Positions 51,965 through 61,367 of a DNA stretch of 64,000 nucleotides are shown in pieces; position 1 is the stretch's first letter; the number at the start of each line of letters is the position of its first letter. Under the pieces are notes generated by a model, which saw only the letters and a list, made by a program, of their open reading frames with translations, did no database searches and was not told the DNA's origin. The stretch lies in contig NZ_VIYJ01000001.1 in assembly GCF_008087085.1 (NCBI RefSeq), positions 558,001-622,000 of the forward strand. Reading direction: 5' to 3'. Source of the DNA: Nocardioides rubriscoriae. Lineage in GTDB: Bacteria > Actinomycetota > Actinomycetes > Propionibacteriales > Nocardioidaceae. A program made the translations under genes and the position numbers.

Positions 51965-53263
51965 GTGCCCCCCTCACCGACCCGTCTCTTCCAGCGCGGG
52001 ACCTGGCCCGAGGCCTCTCGGGTCGCCGACATCCTGCGCGCCGAGACCACCGGCGGGATGCTGCTCATCCTCGGCGCCACCGTCGCACTGGTGTGGGCCA
52101 ACAGCCCGTGGTCGTCGTCGTACGCCGCCCTGGGCGACCTGCACGTCGGCACCGACGCGATCGCCGGGCTGCACCTCGACCTGAGCCTCGCGACGTGGGC
52201 GGCCGACGGGCTGCTGGCGATCTTCTTCTTCGTCGCCGGCCTCGAGCTCAAGCGCGAGTTCGTCGCCGGTGACCTGCGCGACCCGCGGCGAGCTGCACTC
52301 CCCGTGGCCGCCGCCGTGGGCGGGATGATCGTCCCGGCCCTCGTCTACGTCGCCTGGAACGCCCGCGCCGACGGAGACCTGCAGGGCTGGGCGATCCCGA
52401 CCGCGACCGACATCGCCTTCGCGGTGGCCATCCTGGCCGTCATCAGCACCCACCTGCCGTCGGGCCTGCGCACCTTCCTGCTGACCCTCGCCGTGGTCGA
52501 CGACCTGCTGGCCATCACCGTGATCGCGCTGTTCTACACCGACACCGTCGACCTGGTCGCGCTCGCGGCGGCGGTGGTCCCGATCGCCGCGTTCGGCGTC
52601 CTGGTCCAGCGCCGGATCCGTAGGCCGTGGCTGCTGATCCCCCTGGCGCTGGCCGCCTGGGCCCTGATGCACGAGTCGGGCATCCACGCCACGGTCGCCG
52701 GCGTCGTGCTCGGCTTCACCGTGCCGGTGGTGCGCAGCGAGGCCGCCGGCGGCCCCGACGCCGGACCCGGTCTGGCCGAGCACCTCGAACACCTGGTGCG
52801 CCCGGTCTCGGCGGGGTTCGCCGTCCCCGTGTTCGCGTTCTTCGCCGCCGGGGTGACGGTCGGTGGGTTCGCGGGCCTGACCGACTCGATCACCGACCCG
52901 GTCGCCCTCGGCGTCGTCCTGGGCCTGGTGCTCGGCAAGCCGGTCGGCATCGCCGGGTCGACGTGGCTGCTGGCCCGCTTCACCCGCGCCGACCTCGACG
53001 ACGACCTCTCGTGGGTCGACGTGATCGGCATGGCGATGCTGGCCGGGATCGGCTTCACCGTCTCGCTGCTCATCGGCGAGCTCGCCTTCGGCGCCGGCAG
53101 CCAGGCCGACGAGCACGTCAAGGTCGGGGTGCTGGTGGGGTCCCTGGTCGCGGCGACGCTGGCCGCGGTGGTGCTGCGTGCACGCAACCGGGTGTATCGG
53201 CGGTTGTGCGAGCAGGAGACGCTCGACGAGGACCAGGACGGGATCCCCGACGTCTACCAGTAG
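51965..53263 (+). CDS. nhaA: Na+/H+ antiporter NhaA
   Basis: 432 residues, 12 transmembrane segments. Ion-binding Asp179-Asp180 in AVVDDLLAI and Asp149 in TATDIAFAV match E. coli Asp163/164 and Asp133. It exchanges cytosolic Na+ for external H+. The C-terminus is unusual: after the last helix it ends [13 protein letters not shown], a calcium-binding thrombospondin-type-3-like loop (DxDxDGxxD). GTG 51965; the promoter may contain TAAGGT (51898-51903), about 60 nt upstream. Confidence 0.93.
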   Translation: MPPSPTRLFQRGTWPEASRVADILRAETTGGMLLILGATVALVWANSPWSSSYAALGDLHVGTDAIAGLHLDLSLATWAADGLLAIFFFVAGLELKREFVAGDLRDPRRAALPVAAAVGGMIVPALVYVAWNARADGDLQGWAIPTATDIAFAVAILAVISTHLPSGLRTFLLTLAVVDDLLAITVIALFYTDTVDLVALAAAVVPIAAFGVLVQRRIRRPWLLIPLALAAWALMHESGIHATVAGVVLGFTVPVVRSEAAGGPDAGPGLAEHLEHLVRPVSAGFAVPVFAFFAAGVTVGGFAGLTDSITDPVALGVVLGLVLGKPVGIAGSTWLLARFTRADLDDDLSWVDVIGMAMLAGIGFTVSLLIGELAFGAGSQADEHVKVGVLVGSLVAATLAAVVLRARNRVYRRLCEQETLDEDQDGIPDVYQ

Positions 53264-53323
53264 GGTCAGGGGGGTTCCGCCGGGTCTCTCGCCCGCACCG
53301 TCACCCACCCCGAGGATCACCGC

Positions 53324-53728
53324 ATGGCCACCCAGCAGCCCCAGGTCGACGAGCCCACGATCGGCAAGCTGGTCAACGACGCCAGTCGTGACATCTCCAC
53401 GCTGATCAGCAAGGAGATCCAGCTCGCCAAGTCCGAGCTCAAGGTGAGCGTCAAGCTCGGCGTCGCCGGCATCGTCATGTTCGCCGCGGCGGGCTTCGTC
53501 GCCGTGCTCGCCGTCATCATGCTCTCGGTGGCGTTCGCCTACCTCATCAACTGGAACGGCGACGGGCTCGCCCTGCACTGGGCCTTCCTCATCGTCACCT
53601 TCGTCTACCTGTTGATCGCCGGTCTGCTGGTCTTCGTCGGGATCAAGAAGGTCAAGCAGGTCGGTCCCCCCGAGAAGGCCATGGAGCAGGGTCGCGAGAT
53701 CCCCAAGGCGCTCAAGGGCAAGAGCTAG
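53324..53728 (+). CDS. Phage holin-family (DUF1469-like) membrane protein
   Basis: 134 residues with two transmembrane helices (about 45-72 and 85-108), an N-terminal amphipathic part DASRDISTLISKEIQLAKSEL that is characteristic of the actinobacterial holin superfamily III proteins (PF07332), and a basic C-terminus. Chromosomal members are not lytic holins and no phage genes are nearby. It is the counterpart of Rv3669 in gene order. GAGGAT precedes ATG 53324 by 7 nt. Confidence 0.82.
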   Translation: MATQQPQVDEPTIGKLVNDASRDISTLISKEIQLAKSELKVSVKLGVAGIVMFAAAGFVAVLAVIMLSVAFAYLINWNGDGLALHWAFLIVTFVYLLIAGLLVFVGIKKVKQVGPPEKAMEQGREIPKALKGKS

Positions 53729-53731
53729 GAC

Positions 53732-54592
53732 GTGACGCTCGTCCGGGCCGCCGGCGTCGACGACGCCGCGGCCTGGGCTGCGGTGGTCGCCGCGGCGACG
53801 CCGTACCTCGTCGTCAGCGAGGCGTCGGTGCGCCACGAGACCGAGACCGAGCAGCGCACCCTGGCGCGCCTGGTCGCCGAGGTCGACGGCGTCGTGGTCG
53901 GGATCGCGCGGGTGCGCGACCACGGGCACCGCACGATGCTCATGGTGCAGGTCGCCCCCGAGCACCGCCGACGCGGCGTCGGCGGCGCGCTCCTGGCCGC
54001 CGCACTCCCCCGCGCCGCCTCGACCGGGGCCGGCGAGGTCGCGGGCATCGTGGCCGGCGACGACGCCAGCCAGGCCGCGGCCCGCGCCTGGGGCTTCGCC
54101 CCCGTACGCCGCCACACGATCTCGGCGGTCGACCCGCGGCTGGTCGAGGCGGCAGGCGACGGCGTACCGCTCGACGGGCTCGACCCGACGGCCGTGCACG
54201 ACTGCCTCGTGGCGTGCGCCGGCGACGACCCGTCGGGGCTGAGCCAGGCCCACGCGCTCGAGGAATTCCTGCGCGAGGACTGGCGCCTGCCGACCCATCG
54301 CCCCGACCTCGGCCGCGCCGTGGTCGACACCGAGGGCCGGGTGCTGGCGTTCGCCATGGTCACCGTCGCCGGCGCGCGTGCCTGGAACGCCTTCACCGGC
54401 ACCCGGCCCGACCACCGGGACCAGGGCCTGGCCCTGCGCGTCAAGACGGCCGCGTTGGTCGCGCTGGCCGGCGCCGGGGTGACGCGCTGCAGCACCGGCA
54501 ACGACGCTGCGAACGCCCCCGTGCTCGCCGTCAACGCCCGCCTCGGCTACCGACCCATGGCCTGGACGACGTCGGCCTCCCGCCCCCTCTGA
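53732..54592 (+). CDS. GNAT-family N-acetyltransferase (two GNAT domains)
   Basis: 286 residues holding two GNAT folds: residues 1-135 with the acetyl-CoA loop VAPEHRRRGVGGALL, and residues about 150-286 with a second weaker loop TRPDHRDQGLALRVKTA. Similar to mycothiol-synthase-like/Eis-like double GNAT proteins, but substrate unassigned. GTG 53732 follows the holin-family stop by 3 nt, so it is in the same operon. No membrane segment. Confidence 0.85.
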   Translation: MTLVRAAGVDDAAAWAAVVAAATPYLVVSEASVRHETETEQRTLARLVAEVDGVVVGIARVRDHGHRTMLMVQVAPEHRRRGVGGALLAAALPRAASTGAGEVAGIVAGDDASQAAARAWGFAPVRRHTISAVDPRLVEAAGDGVPLDGLDPTAVHDCLVACAGDDPSGLSQAHALEEFLREDWRLPTHRPDLGRAVVDTEGRVLAFAMVTVAGARAWNAFTGTRPDHRDQGLALRVKTAALVALAGAGVTRCSTGNDAANAPVLAVNARLGYRPMAWTTSASRPL

Positions 54593-54633
54593 CCAGTCGG
54601 CCCCACGTCGCGCGCACCCCAGGTCGCCCGGTC

Positions 54634-55830
54634 TCAGCCGGCGCAGTCCTGGGTCGAGACCTCACGGGTGGCGGTGCGGCCCTGGTCAGCGGCGTCGGTG
54701 ACCTGCTCCCAGGTCAGGGCGTAGCCGGTGTCGCCGTCGGTGACCGAGGCCGCGAAGACGACCCCGGCGACGTGGCCCTGGGTCGTCACGATCGGGCCGC
54801 CGGAGTTGCCGGGGCGGATCAGGCCGCGCAGGGAGTAGACCTCACGGATGACGCTGCCCCGGCCGTAGATGTCGGGCGACTCGAGACGCCGCTCCTCGCG
54901 GACACGGCCGCGCTGGATGTCGTAGGGCCCGTCCTCGGGGTAGCCGAGGATCGCGACGCCGTCCTTGGCGTCGGTGACGTAGGCGTCCTCCTCGGCGGCG
55001 CTGTCGACCAGCGGCAGGGTGGGCAGGTCGCGGTCGTCGAGCTGGAGCACGGCGATGTCGAGGTCGGGGTTGTAGTAGACGACGGTGGCGTCGACGGGCT
55101 GGTCGTCGATGATCACGTCGGGGTCGTCGACGCCGGCGACCACGTGGGCGTTGGTCATCAACCGGTCGTCGGCGTAGAGGAAGCCGCTGCCCTCGACCCC
55201 GCGACCGCAGTCGTTGTTGCCGCGCACCTTGAGCACGCTGCGCTCGGCGTCGGCGATGTCGGGGTCCTTGAGCAGCCGCTGCGCGCCGGGGCTGACGTCG
55301 CGGATCTTCTCGTCGGCGAACGGCTGGAGGTAGCGCGGGAAGGACGTGCCGACAGCGTCGTTGAAGGCGTTGAGGGCGTTGGGGGCCGAGGCCGGCAGGG
55401 CGCTGTTGACCGTGCGCAGCACCGTCGACTCGCGGACCATCGCGGTCAGCGAGCCGATCCGGGTGCCGGTGACCGCGACGCCGAGGGCCCAGGCCACCAG
55501 CAGCACGGCGGTCGCGCTGAGCAGCGCCCCACCGATGGCGTCGACGGCGCGGGCCGGCTGCCAGGTGATCTTGTCGCGGATCTTGGCGCCGAGGAACTGC
55601 AGCAGCGCCTGGCCCAGCGAGGCGCTGACGATCACGATGAAGAGCGCGCCGAGCGACACCGTCAGCGACGGCTCGCGGTCGCCGAGCAGCAGCGGCGCGA
55701 CGTAGATGCCGAGCAGACCGCCGGCGAGCAGACCGGCGGTGGCGAAGGCGCCGGTGACGAAGCCCTGCCAGTACCCGGAGAGGGCGTAGGCGAGCAGGAG
55801 CAGGACCAGGAGCCAGTCGAGGACGTTCAT
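54634..55830 (-). CDS. marP: MarP-type membrane serine protease
   Basis: 398 residues, orthologous in organisation to M. tuberculosis Rv3671c. Residues 1-120 form a CvpA-like domain with four transmembrane helices; the rest is an extracellular trypsin-like protease with triad His229 (TNAHVV), Asp258 (NPDLDIAVL) and Ser343 (PGNSGGP). Cys208 and Cys396 align with the redox-sensitive disulfide reported for MarP. It supports acid and oxidative-stress resistance in mycobacteria by cell-wall hydrolase processing. The ATG overlaps the upstream NUDIX stop (ATGA). The gene is the last of nth-tlpA-NUDIX-marP. Confidence 0.95.
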   Translation of the reverse strand: MNVLDWLLVLLLLAYALSGYWQGFVTGAFATAGLLAGGLLGIYVAPLLLGDREPSLTVSLGALFIVIVSASLGQALLQFLGAKIRDKITWQPARAVDAIGGALLSATAVLLVAWALGVAVTGTRIGSLTAMVRESTVLRTVNSALPASAPNALNAFNDAVGTSFPRYLQPFADEKIRDVSPGAQRLLKDPDIADAERSVLKVRGNNDCGRGVEGSGFLYADDRLMTNAHVVAGVDDPDVIIDDQPVDATVVYYNPDLDIAVLQLDDRDLPTLPLVDSAAEEDAYVTDAKDGVAILGYPEDGPYDIQRGRVREERRLESPDIYGRGSVIREVYSLRGLIRPGNSGGPIVTTQGHVAGVVFAASVTDGDTGYALTWEQVTDAADQGRTATREVSTQDCAG

Positions 55831-56555
55831 CCGCGGCGCCGCTCCTCGAACTCGGTGTTGGGGCGGACGTCGACGTTGGCCGGCGGCCGGCCCCCCAGCA
55901 TGTAGGACGGGAGCTCGCGCTCGGGGGCGTCGGGGAGGTCCTCGATCCAGCCGAGGAACTCGAAGAGCCGCGCCACGATGCCGCCGGTGAAACCCCACAG
56001 GATGACGTCCTTGTCGTCGCCGATGAGGAACCCCGGCGACTTCCAGCCGCGCGGGCCGACCACGGTGATGCGGTGGGCGGGGTCGCGCAGCTCGTGGATC
56101 GGCACCCGCCACACGGCGTGGACCTCGTCGGGCGAGCGCACCGAGACCGGGCTGTGCTCGCGCCACCACGCGAGCACGGGCACGACGGCGAAGTTGCTGG
56201 GCGGCAGCCACAGCTCGGGCAGCTCGGCGAAGACCTCGACCCCGGCGGGATCGAGCCCGGTCTCCTCCTCGGCCTCGCGCAGCGCGGTCTCGTGCGGGGT
56301 CTCGCCCGGGTCGACCGTGCCGCCGGGGAAGGACACCTGCCCCGGGTGGGAGCGCATGTGGTGGGCCCGCTCGGTGAGCAGCAGCTCGGGCCCCGACCCG
56401 CCCTCGCCGAAGAGCATCAGCACGGCCGAGCGGCGTACGCCGTCGGCGTCGTCGGGCACCATGAAGCGGGTCAGGTCGTGGACGGTGATCGCGCGCGCCG
56501 CCGCCTCGACCGGGCGCAGCCAGTCGGGCAGGCCCGGGTGCTCGTCGAAGGTCAC
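55827..56555 (-). CDS. NUDIX hydrolase (CoA pyrophosphatase-like)
   Basis: 242 residues, cytosolic. NUDIX box: GGTVDPGETPHETALREAEEETGL, with catalytic Glu residues in REAEEE; upstream HMRSHPGQVSFPGG is the CoA-diphosphatase-type signature (LxxHxGQVSFPGG). Family members hydrolyse CoA or nucleoside diphosphate derivatives. GTG 56555 overlaps the TlpA-like stop by 4 nt; its own stop overlaps marP by 4 nt. This is the Rv3672c position of the cluster. Confidence 0.9.
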   Translation of the reverse strand: MTFDEHPGLPDWLRPVEAAARAITVHDLTRFMVPDDADGVRRSAVLMLFGEGGSGPELLLTERAHHMRSHPGQVSFPGGTVDPGETPHETALREAEEETGLDPAGVEVFAELPELWLPPSNFAVVPVLAWWREHSPVSVRSPDEVHAVWRVPIHELRDPAHRITVVGPRGWKSPGFLIGDDKDVILWGFTGGIVARLFEFLGWIEDLPDAPERELPSYMLGGRPPANVDVRPNTEFEERRRG

Positions 56556-57151
56556 AGGGTGACCCCGAGGTTGGTCTGCACCGACCGGACCAGCGCGTCG
56601 AGGGACTTGATCTCCTTGGCCTCGATCGCAGCGACGCTGCCGTCTTCCGCGAGGTAGATCGTCTGCGGGAACGCCTGGGCCAGGCGGAGCCCGGCGTCGT
56701 CGAAGATCGTGCCGCCCGGGTCGGCGAGCTGGGGGTAGGTGGCACCCACCTCGTCGGCGAAGGAGATCGCGTAGTCGGGGTAGGTCTCGATGTCGATGCC
56801 GACGATCGGCACCTGGTCGGCGTAGGTGTCGTGGAACTGCTGCAGCACCGGCATCTCGCGCCGGCACGGCCCGCAGCCGGAGTACCAGAGGTTGATCAGC
56901 ATCGGCCCCTTCAGCGTCGACAGGTCGACGTCGGGACCGCCGCCCAGGCACGGCAGGGTCAGCGCGGGCAGGTCGCTGGTGCCGCTGCCCGGGACACAGT
57001 CCTCGATGCCGGCCGCGGCCTTCTGCTCGCGCAGCGCGGGGGTGTCGACGTCGACCTTGCTGGGGCCCGGGGAGGGCACGGCCCCGTCGCAGCCGCTGAG
57101 CAGGACGAGCCCGGCCGTCAGGGCCGCGAGCCCGGCCAGGACCCGCCTCAC
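56552..57151 (-). CDS. TlpA-like thioredoxin-fold lipoprotein
   Basis: 199 residues. Lipobox LSGC (Cys21) anchors it outside the membrane. The thioredoxin fold has [22 protein letters not shown] with redox pair Cys93-Cys96 (CGPC) and the cis-Pro region [13 protein letters not shown]. Two more Cys (Cys52, Cys68) lie in the N-terminal extension. Family role: extracytoplasmic thiol-disulfide exchange, as for Rv3673c. GTG 57151 overlaps nth's stop by 4 nt. Confidence 0.9.
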   Translation of the reverse strand: MRRVLAGLAALTAGLVLLSGCDGAVPSPGPSKVDVDTPALREQKAAAGIEDCVPGSGTSDLPALTLPCLGGGPDVDLSTLKGPMLINLWYSGCGPCRREMPVLQQFHDTYADQVPIVGIDIETYPDYAISFADEVGATYPQLADPGGTIFDDAGLRLAQAFPQTIYLAEDGSVAAIEAKEIKSLDALVRSVQTNLGVTL

Positions 57152-57888
57152 GCCGGCCCCTGGGTCTTGAGGAGCGTGGCCGCGGCCTCGGGGTCGGTCG
57201 GGCCCTCGCCGAAGGCGGGGCACAGCCTGGCCAGGGGGCAGGCGCCGCACGCGGGCTCCTTGGCGTGGCAGCAGCGCCGGCCGTGCCAGATGACGTGGTG
57301 GCTGAGCATCGTCCAGTCGCGCTTGGGGAACAGCGCCCCGACGGCGTGCTCGGCCTTGACCGGGTCGGTCTCGTCGGTCCAGCCGAAGCGCCGCGAGAGC
57401 CGCCCGAAGTGGGTGTCGACGGTGATGCCGGGGACGCCGAAGGCGTTGCCGAGCACCACGTTGGCGGTCTTGCGACCCACGCCGGGCAGGGTCACCAGGT
57501 CGTCGAGCCGCCCGGGGACCTGGCCGTCGAAGCGCTCGACGAGCGCGGCGCTGAGCTTGAGCAGCGCGTCGGTCTTGGCCCGGAAGAACCCCAGCGGGCC
57601 GAGGATCGTCTCGAGGCGATCGCGGTCGGCGGCCGCCATCGACGCGGGGTCGGGGTAGGCGGCGAAGAGGGTCGGGCGGACCGCGTTGACCCGGCGGTCG
57701 GTGGTCTGGGCGCTGATGACGGTGACGACGAGCAGCTCGAAGGCGTTGTCGAAGTCGAGCTCGCAGCGGGCGTCGGGGTAGGTCTCGGCCAGGATCCGGT
57801 CCATCCTGCGAGCCCGCCGGACCAGCGAGGTCGACGGGGGCTCGGGCGTCGCTGCGGGCTTCGCAGCGGTCGGCACACGGGTCGGCAC
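57148..57888 (-). CDS. nth: Endonuclease III
   Basis: 246 residues, DNA glycosylase/AP lyase for oxidised pyrimidines. HhH motif [11 protein letters not shown] with catalytic Lys140, catalytic Asp158 in VDTH, and the 4Fe-4S set Cys207-x6-Cys214-x2-Cys217-x5-Cys223. First gene of the operon nth-tlpA-NUDIX-marP. GTG 57888 has TAGGCT 6 nt upstream on its strand (57900-57895), a leaderless promoter. Divergent from crp, 168 bp away. Confidence 0.96.
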   Translation of the reverse strand: MPTRVPTAAKPAATPEPPSTSLVRRARRMDRILAETYPDARCELDFDNAFELLVVTVISAQTTDRRVNAVRPTLFAAYPDPASMAAADRDRLETILGPLGFFRAKTDALLKLSAALVERFDGQVPGRLDDLVTLPGVGRKTANVVLGNAFGVPGITVDTHFGRLSRRFGWTDETDPVKAEHAVGALFPKRDWTMLSHHVIWHGRRCCHAKEPACGACPLARLCPAFGEGPTDPEAAATLLKTQGPA

Positions 57889-57982
57889 GCGCCCAGCCTA
57901 CGGTTCGGCACCGACACCCTCGTGGGCCGGGAGCCTCGCGGACCGCTCAGGAACGGCACGGAATCGGGCGGTTCGCTTTCTC

Positions 57983-58007
57983 TGTGAGGTGCAGCACCCT
58001 CTAGGAT
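57983..58007 (+). promoter_or_regulatory. crp promoter region with Crp-like half-dyad
   Basis: TGTGAGGTGCAGCACC (57983-57998) matches TGTGA-N6-TCACA in 8 of 10 fixed positions and lies just upstream of a -10 TAGGAT (58002-58007). Autoregulation of crp is possible; the match is imperfect. Confidence 0.4.
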
Positions 58008-58056
58008 TCGGCTCACGGGCGTTGTGCGCTCGCACCTAATACCTCCAGGAGGACCC

Positions 58057-58734
58057 GTGGACACCGACGTACTCCGTCAGGCGCCGCTGTTCAGTGCGCT
58101 CGACGACGAGGCCGCCCTCGCGCTGCGGTCCTCGATGAGCGAGACCCGGCTGCGCCGCGGCGACGTGCTCTTCCACGAGGGCGACTCCGGCGACAAGCTC
58201 TACATCGTGCTCGAGGGCAAGGTGAAGCTCGGCCGCACCTCCGCCGACGGCCGCGAGAACCTCCTGGCCATCCTCGGGCCCGGCTCGATGTTCGGCGAGC
58301 TGTCGCTCTTCGACCCCGGCCCCCGCTCGGCGACCGTCACGGCCGTGACCGACGCCGAGTTCGCCTCGCTGTCCCACGAGGACCTGCTGCGCTGGCTCGA
58401 GGGCCGCCCGGTCGTCGCCCGCGGCCTGCTCTCCCAGCTCGCCGGCCGCCTGCGCAAGGCCAACGACGTCGTCGCCGACCTGGTCTTCTCCGACGTTCCG
58501 GGCCGCGTGGCCAAGGCGCTGCTCGACCTGGCCGACCGCTTCGGCCGCACCGCCGACGACGGCATCCACGTCCACCACGACCTCACCCAGGAGGAGCTCG
58601 CCCAGCTGGTCGGCGCCTCCCGCGAGACCGTCAACAAGGCGCTGGCCGACTTCGCCTCGCGCGGCTGGCTGCGCCTGGAGCCCCGCTCGGTCGTCATCAT
58701 GGACGTCGAGCGCCTGGCGCGCCGCGCCCGCTGA
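58057..58734 (+). CDS. crp: Crp/Fnr-family cAMP receptor protein
   Basis: 225 residues, ortholog of mycobacterial Crp (Rv3676). N-terminal cyclic-nucleotide domain with the phosphate-binding cassette FGELSLFDPGPRSATV (Glu81, Arg90), dimerisation helix 110-140 (LSQLAGRLRKANDVVADLVF) and C-terminal winged helix TQEELAQLVGASRETVNKALADFASRGW. It regulates by binding TGTGA-N6-TCACA dyads when cAMP is bound; sites of that type occur at several places in this window. CCAGGAGG 6 nt before GTG 58057 is an unusually strong ribosome binding site. Confidence 0.95.
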   Translation: MDTDVLRQAPLFSALDDEAALALRSSMSETRLRRGDVLFHEGDSGDKLYIVLEGKVKLGRTSADGRENLLAILGPGSMFGELSLFDPGPRSATVTAVTDAEFASLSHEDLLRWLEGRPVVARGLLSQLAGRLRKANDVVADLVFSDVPGRVAKALLDLADRFGRTADDGIHVHHDLTQEELAQLVGASRETVNKALADFASRGWLRLEPRSVVIMDVERLARRAR

Positions 58735-58755
58735 CCCGGCGGCCCGCACCGACGC

Positions 58756-58793
58756 CGACAGCGCCCCCGGACCTCGGTCCGGGGGCGCTGTCG
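58756..58793 (+). terminator. Strong hairpin terminator after crp
   Basis: CGACAGCGCCCCCGGAC (58756-58772) pairs perfectly with GTCCGGGGGCGCTGTCG (58777-58793) around a CTCG tetraloop, 22 nt after the stop. Also placed to terminate the convergent DUF6345 gene, ending at 58821. Confidence 0.85.
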
Positions 58794-58820
58794 CGTCGTA
58801 CGCCGCTCGGCGCGGTGTGA

Positions 58821-60704
58821 TCAGACGGTGCCGGTGATCCAGATGAACCCGATGCGCTGCGACGCCGCGATGTCGGGGGTGGTGGCGCCCTGGCCCCAGA
58901 ACCGGTCGCTCAGGTTGGTCGTGAACCCGGCGCCGATGGGGCTGACCGTGCGGTAGATCGTGCCGCTGGGCTCGAGGTCCTGCGCCATCTGGGCCCAGGC
59001 CGACGAGACCGGCAGCGCCGGGCGCCAGAAGGTCGGGAAGAGGTACTCGGCGAACCGGCCCCCGGTGCCGCCGCCGACGCACTGGGCGTTGGTCACGAAG
59101 CCGTTGAGCAGGTGCAGGCGGTCGAAGGACTGCGCCCAGCCCCCGAAGGAACCACCCGCGGTGTCCTTGAGCACCTGGCACGACTCGAGCTGCATCCACT
59201 CGAGGTCGTCGTCGTCGCCCCAGCGGGCCTCGCTCGGCACGATGCTGCCGTCGGGCTTGCTCGACTTGAAGGTGAAGCTGCCCGGCGAGCCGTGGCCGGT
59301 GTACCACTGGGCGTCGACGGAGTCGACCCACTGGTCGTCGTGGCCGCCGGTCGAGCGCTCGTGGAAGTCCTGCTCCCACGCCGACGCGCCCCGCCAGTCG
59401 AAGTTGACGCTGTGGCCCCGGCCCTGCATGACCGCCTTGAAGCCGATCGCGCTGTCCTGGGCGCACTGCCACTCGTCGACGGTCTGCTCGATGCCGACCT
59501 CGGCGAACGACCCGCCGCCGCCACCGAAGCCGGTGGCCTCCGCCGAGGACGACGCCTCGGCCAGCACGACGGAGGCCGCGGAGACGACGCCGTTGGCGTC
59601 GGTCACCTGGACCGACAGGGTCTCCGAGCCGCTGCTGCCCCGACGGGCGCGCACGGCGTAGGAGACCGTGTCGCCGGCCGTGGCGAGCGGGGTCGAGGAG
59701 CTGCTCCAGGCGATCGAGTACGGCGCCGTGCCGCCGTCGACCGCGATCCGGGCGCGGACCTGGCCGTCGGCCCGCTCGGCACCGAGCGCGACCTGCGGCG
59801 CGCGGTCCGGCGAGGCGGGGACCAGGAGGCCGCTGACGGCCGACACGGCGTCACGCGCGACGCCGGCCGGCTGGCAGGCGTACGCCGGCAGCAGCTGCCG
59901 GACCGACCCGTCGCCCAGCGCGGGCGCGGGGTAGACCAGGCGCGGCAGACCCTGGTCGACCCGCTCGCCGTACATCCGGGCGCACTCGCGCTGCGCGGTC
60001 TCGGGGCCGATGATCCCGACCGTGTCGACCTTCTGCACGGCGCGGTGGGTGTCGACCAGGGAGAGCACCCTGCCGTCGCCGTCGAAGGTGATCCGGCTCT
60101 TGGCGCCGGGCCCGACGACCGGCACGCCGTCGAGGTTCAGCCGGTAGGACACGGCCGTGTCGACGGCGACGTCGGCCCGGATCCTGCGCCGCGGCACCGA
60201 CACCTGGACCCGCGTGTGGCTCACGACGGGTCGGGCCTCGAACCCCTCGGGCGTGGGGAGCAGGTCGGCGGCCCGACCCAGCGCACGCTCGGCGTCGAGG
60301 ACCTTCGTCGCGCGCAGGGCCGCGAGGTCGAGCGTGCGGGCCTGGACCGTCCGACCGTGCTCGTCCCGCGCCTTGACGCCGGCCCTGGTCGGGACCAGCC
60401 CGGCGCGGCGGGCGTCGACGAACGAGAAGCTGCCGTCCTTCCGCAGGGCGCCGGCGGAGACGCCGGCTCGGTCGGCCAGGTCCTTGGCCTCCTCGGGACT
60501 CAGCCCGGTGCGCAGGACCTCGTAGACGGGAGCCTCGCCCGAGAGCTCGAAGCCGCGCATCGGCGGGGTGGGCACCGGGGCGGCCTGCGCGACGTCCGGG
60601 CCGCCGAGGGCGAGCATCGTGCTCGCGACCGCGAGCACGGCGAGACCGACGGAGGCACGGCGCCGCCGTCGGGTACGGCGATGGGGATGGGGGGTGACGA
60701 TCAT
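58821..60704 (-). CDS. Secreted DUF6345 protein, possible clan-CD-like Cys protease
   Basis: 627 residues. Signal peptide about 1-42 (Arg-rich n-region, then ALGGPDVAQAA). Residues 50-310 are a propeptide-like region; about 320-390 a fibronectin/Ig-like repeat (VSYAVRARRGSSGSETLSVQVTDANG). The C-terminal domain (about 405-627) fits DUF6345: FAEVGIEQTVDEWQC, NFDWRGASAWEQDFHE, VDAQWYTGHGSPGSF and LEWMQLESCQVL. His471 (GHG) and Cys509 (ESCQ) are 38 residues apart in strand-end positions like the His-Cys dyad of clan CD peptidases. Peptidase activity is inference. ATG 60704 is preceded by a purine-rich AGCGAAGGACC stretch, 10 nt upstream. Confidence 0.7.
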   Translation of the reverse strand: MIVTPHPHRRTRRRRRASVGLAVLAVASTMLALGGPDVAQAAPVPTPPMRGFELSGEAPVYEVLRTGLSPEEAKDLADRAGVSAGALRKDGSFSFVDARRAGLVPTRAGVKARDEHGRTVQARTLDLAALRATKVLDAERALGRAADLLPTPEGFEARPVVSHTRVQVSVPRRRIRADVAVDTAVSYRLNLDGVPVVGPGAKSRITFDGDGRVLSLVDTHRAVQKVDTVGIIGPETAQRECARMYGERVDQGLPRLVYPAPALGDGSVRQLLPAYACQPAGVARDAVSAVSGLLVPASPDRAPQVALGAERADGQVRARIAVDGGTAPYSIAWSSSSTPLATAGDTVSYAVRARRGSSGSETLSVQVTDANGVVSAASVVLAEASSSAEATGFGGGGGSFAEVGIEQTVDEWQCAQDSAIGFKAVMQGRGHSVNFDWRGASAWEQDFHERSTGGHDDQWVDSVDAQWYTGHGSPGSFTFKSSKPDGSIVPSEARWGDDDDLEWMQLESCQVLKDTAGGSFGGWAQSFDRLHLLNGFVTNAQCVGGGTGGRFAEYLFPTFWRPALPVSSAWAQMAQDLEPSGTIYRTVSPIGAGFTTNLSDRFWGQGATTPDIAASQRIGFIWITGTV

Positions 60705-60872
60705 GGCTGGTCCTTCGCTCCTGGCACGGCACGACCACCGCGCGTTCGAGGGAAGGAGGGCCCGGGGAGGGGCACTGATACGTCCGGAGGAACAACGACG
60801 CAGGATCTCCCTGGGTCGCGGTGCCCCCCGGAGGAGGGTCTACGTGCGTATGTCGAGTGGAAGGGGGTCGGT

Positions 60873-61367
60873 GTGACTGACGAGGACGACTTCACGGCGT
60901 ACGTCGCCGCGCGCACGCCTGCCCTGTCGCGGACCGCGTACCTGCTCACCGGGGACGCTCACCTCGCGGAGGACCTGGTGCAGACAGCGCTCTACAAGGC
61001 CGCCAAGGCCTGGCACCGCATCGACGGCGACCCTGACCCCTACGTGCGGCGCATCCTCTACACCCAGAACGTCTCCTGGTGGCGACAGCGCCGCCTGGCC
61101 GAGACCCCGCTGGGTGACCACGACCGACCGGCCCGCCCCGAGTCCGACGTGGCGCTGCGGCTGACGCTGGAGGACGCCCTCGCGCGACTCACCACCAAGC
61201 AGCGCACCGTGCTGGTGCTGCGCTTCTTCGAGGACCTCACCGAGGTCGAGACGGGCCGCGCGCTCGGCATCGGCACCGGCACCGTGAAGTCCACGACCCG
61301 TCAGGCGCTGGGGCGCCTGCGCACCCTGGTGCCGGAGCTGGCCGAGCTGATCGGGGAGCCGTCGTGA
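60873..61367 (+). CDS. SigE-family RNA polymerase sigma factor
   Basis: 164 residues, close in architecture to the factor at 17798: region 2 AARTPALSRTAYLLTGDAHLAEDLVQTALYKAAKAW, region 4 LTTKQRTVLVLRFFEDLTEVETGRALGIGTGTVKSTTRQALGRLR. GTG 60873 is chosen for family length; GGAAGGGGG precedes it. Coupled by a 4-nt overlap (GTGA) to a membrane beta-propeller gene. Divergent from the DUF6345 gene, 168 bp away. Confidence 0.87.
   Translation: MTDEDDFTAYVAARTPALSRTAYLLTGDAHLAEDLVQTALYKAAKAWHRIDGDPDPYVRRILYTQNVSWWRQRRLAETPLGDHDRPARPESDVALRLTLEDALARLTTKQRTVLVLRFFEDLTEVETGRALGIGTGTVKSTTRQALGRLRTLVPELAELIGEPS

Noticed and set aside
53324..53728. Phage origin because of the holin-family protein
   Set aside because: No endolysin, integrase or structural genes nearby; the family is a normal chromosomal component in this gene order.
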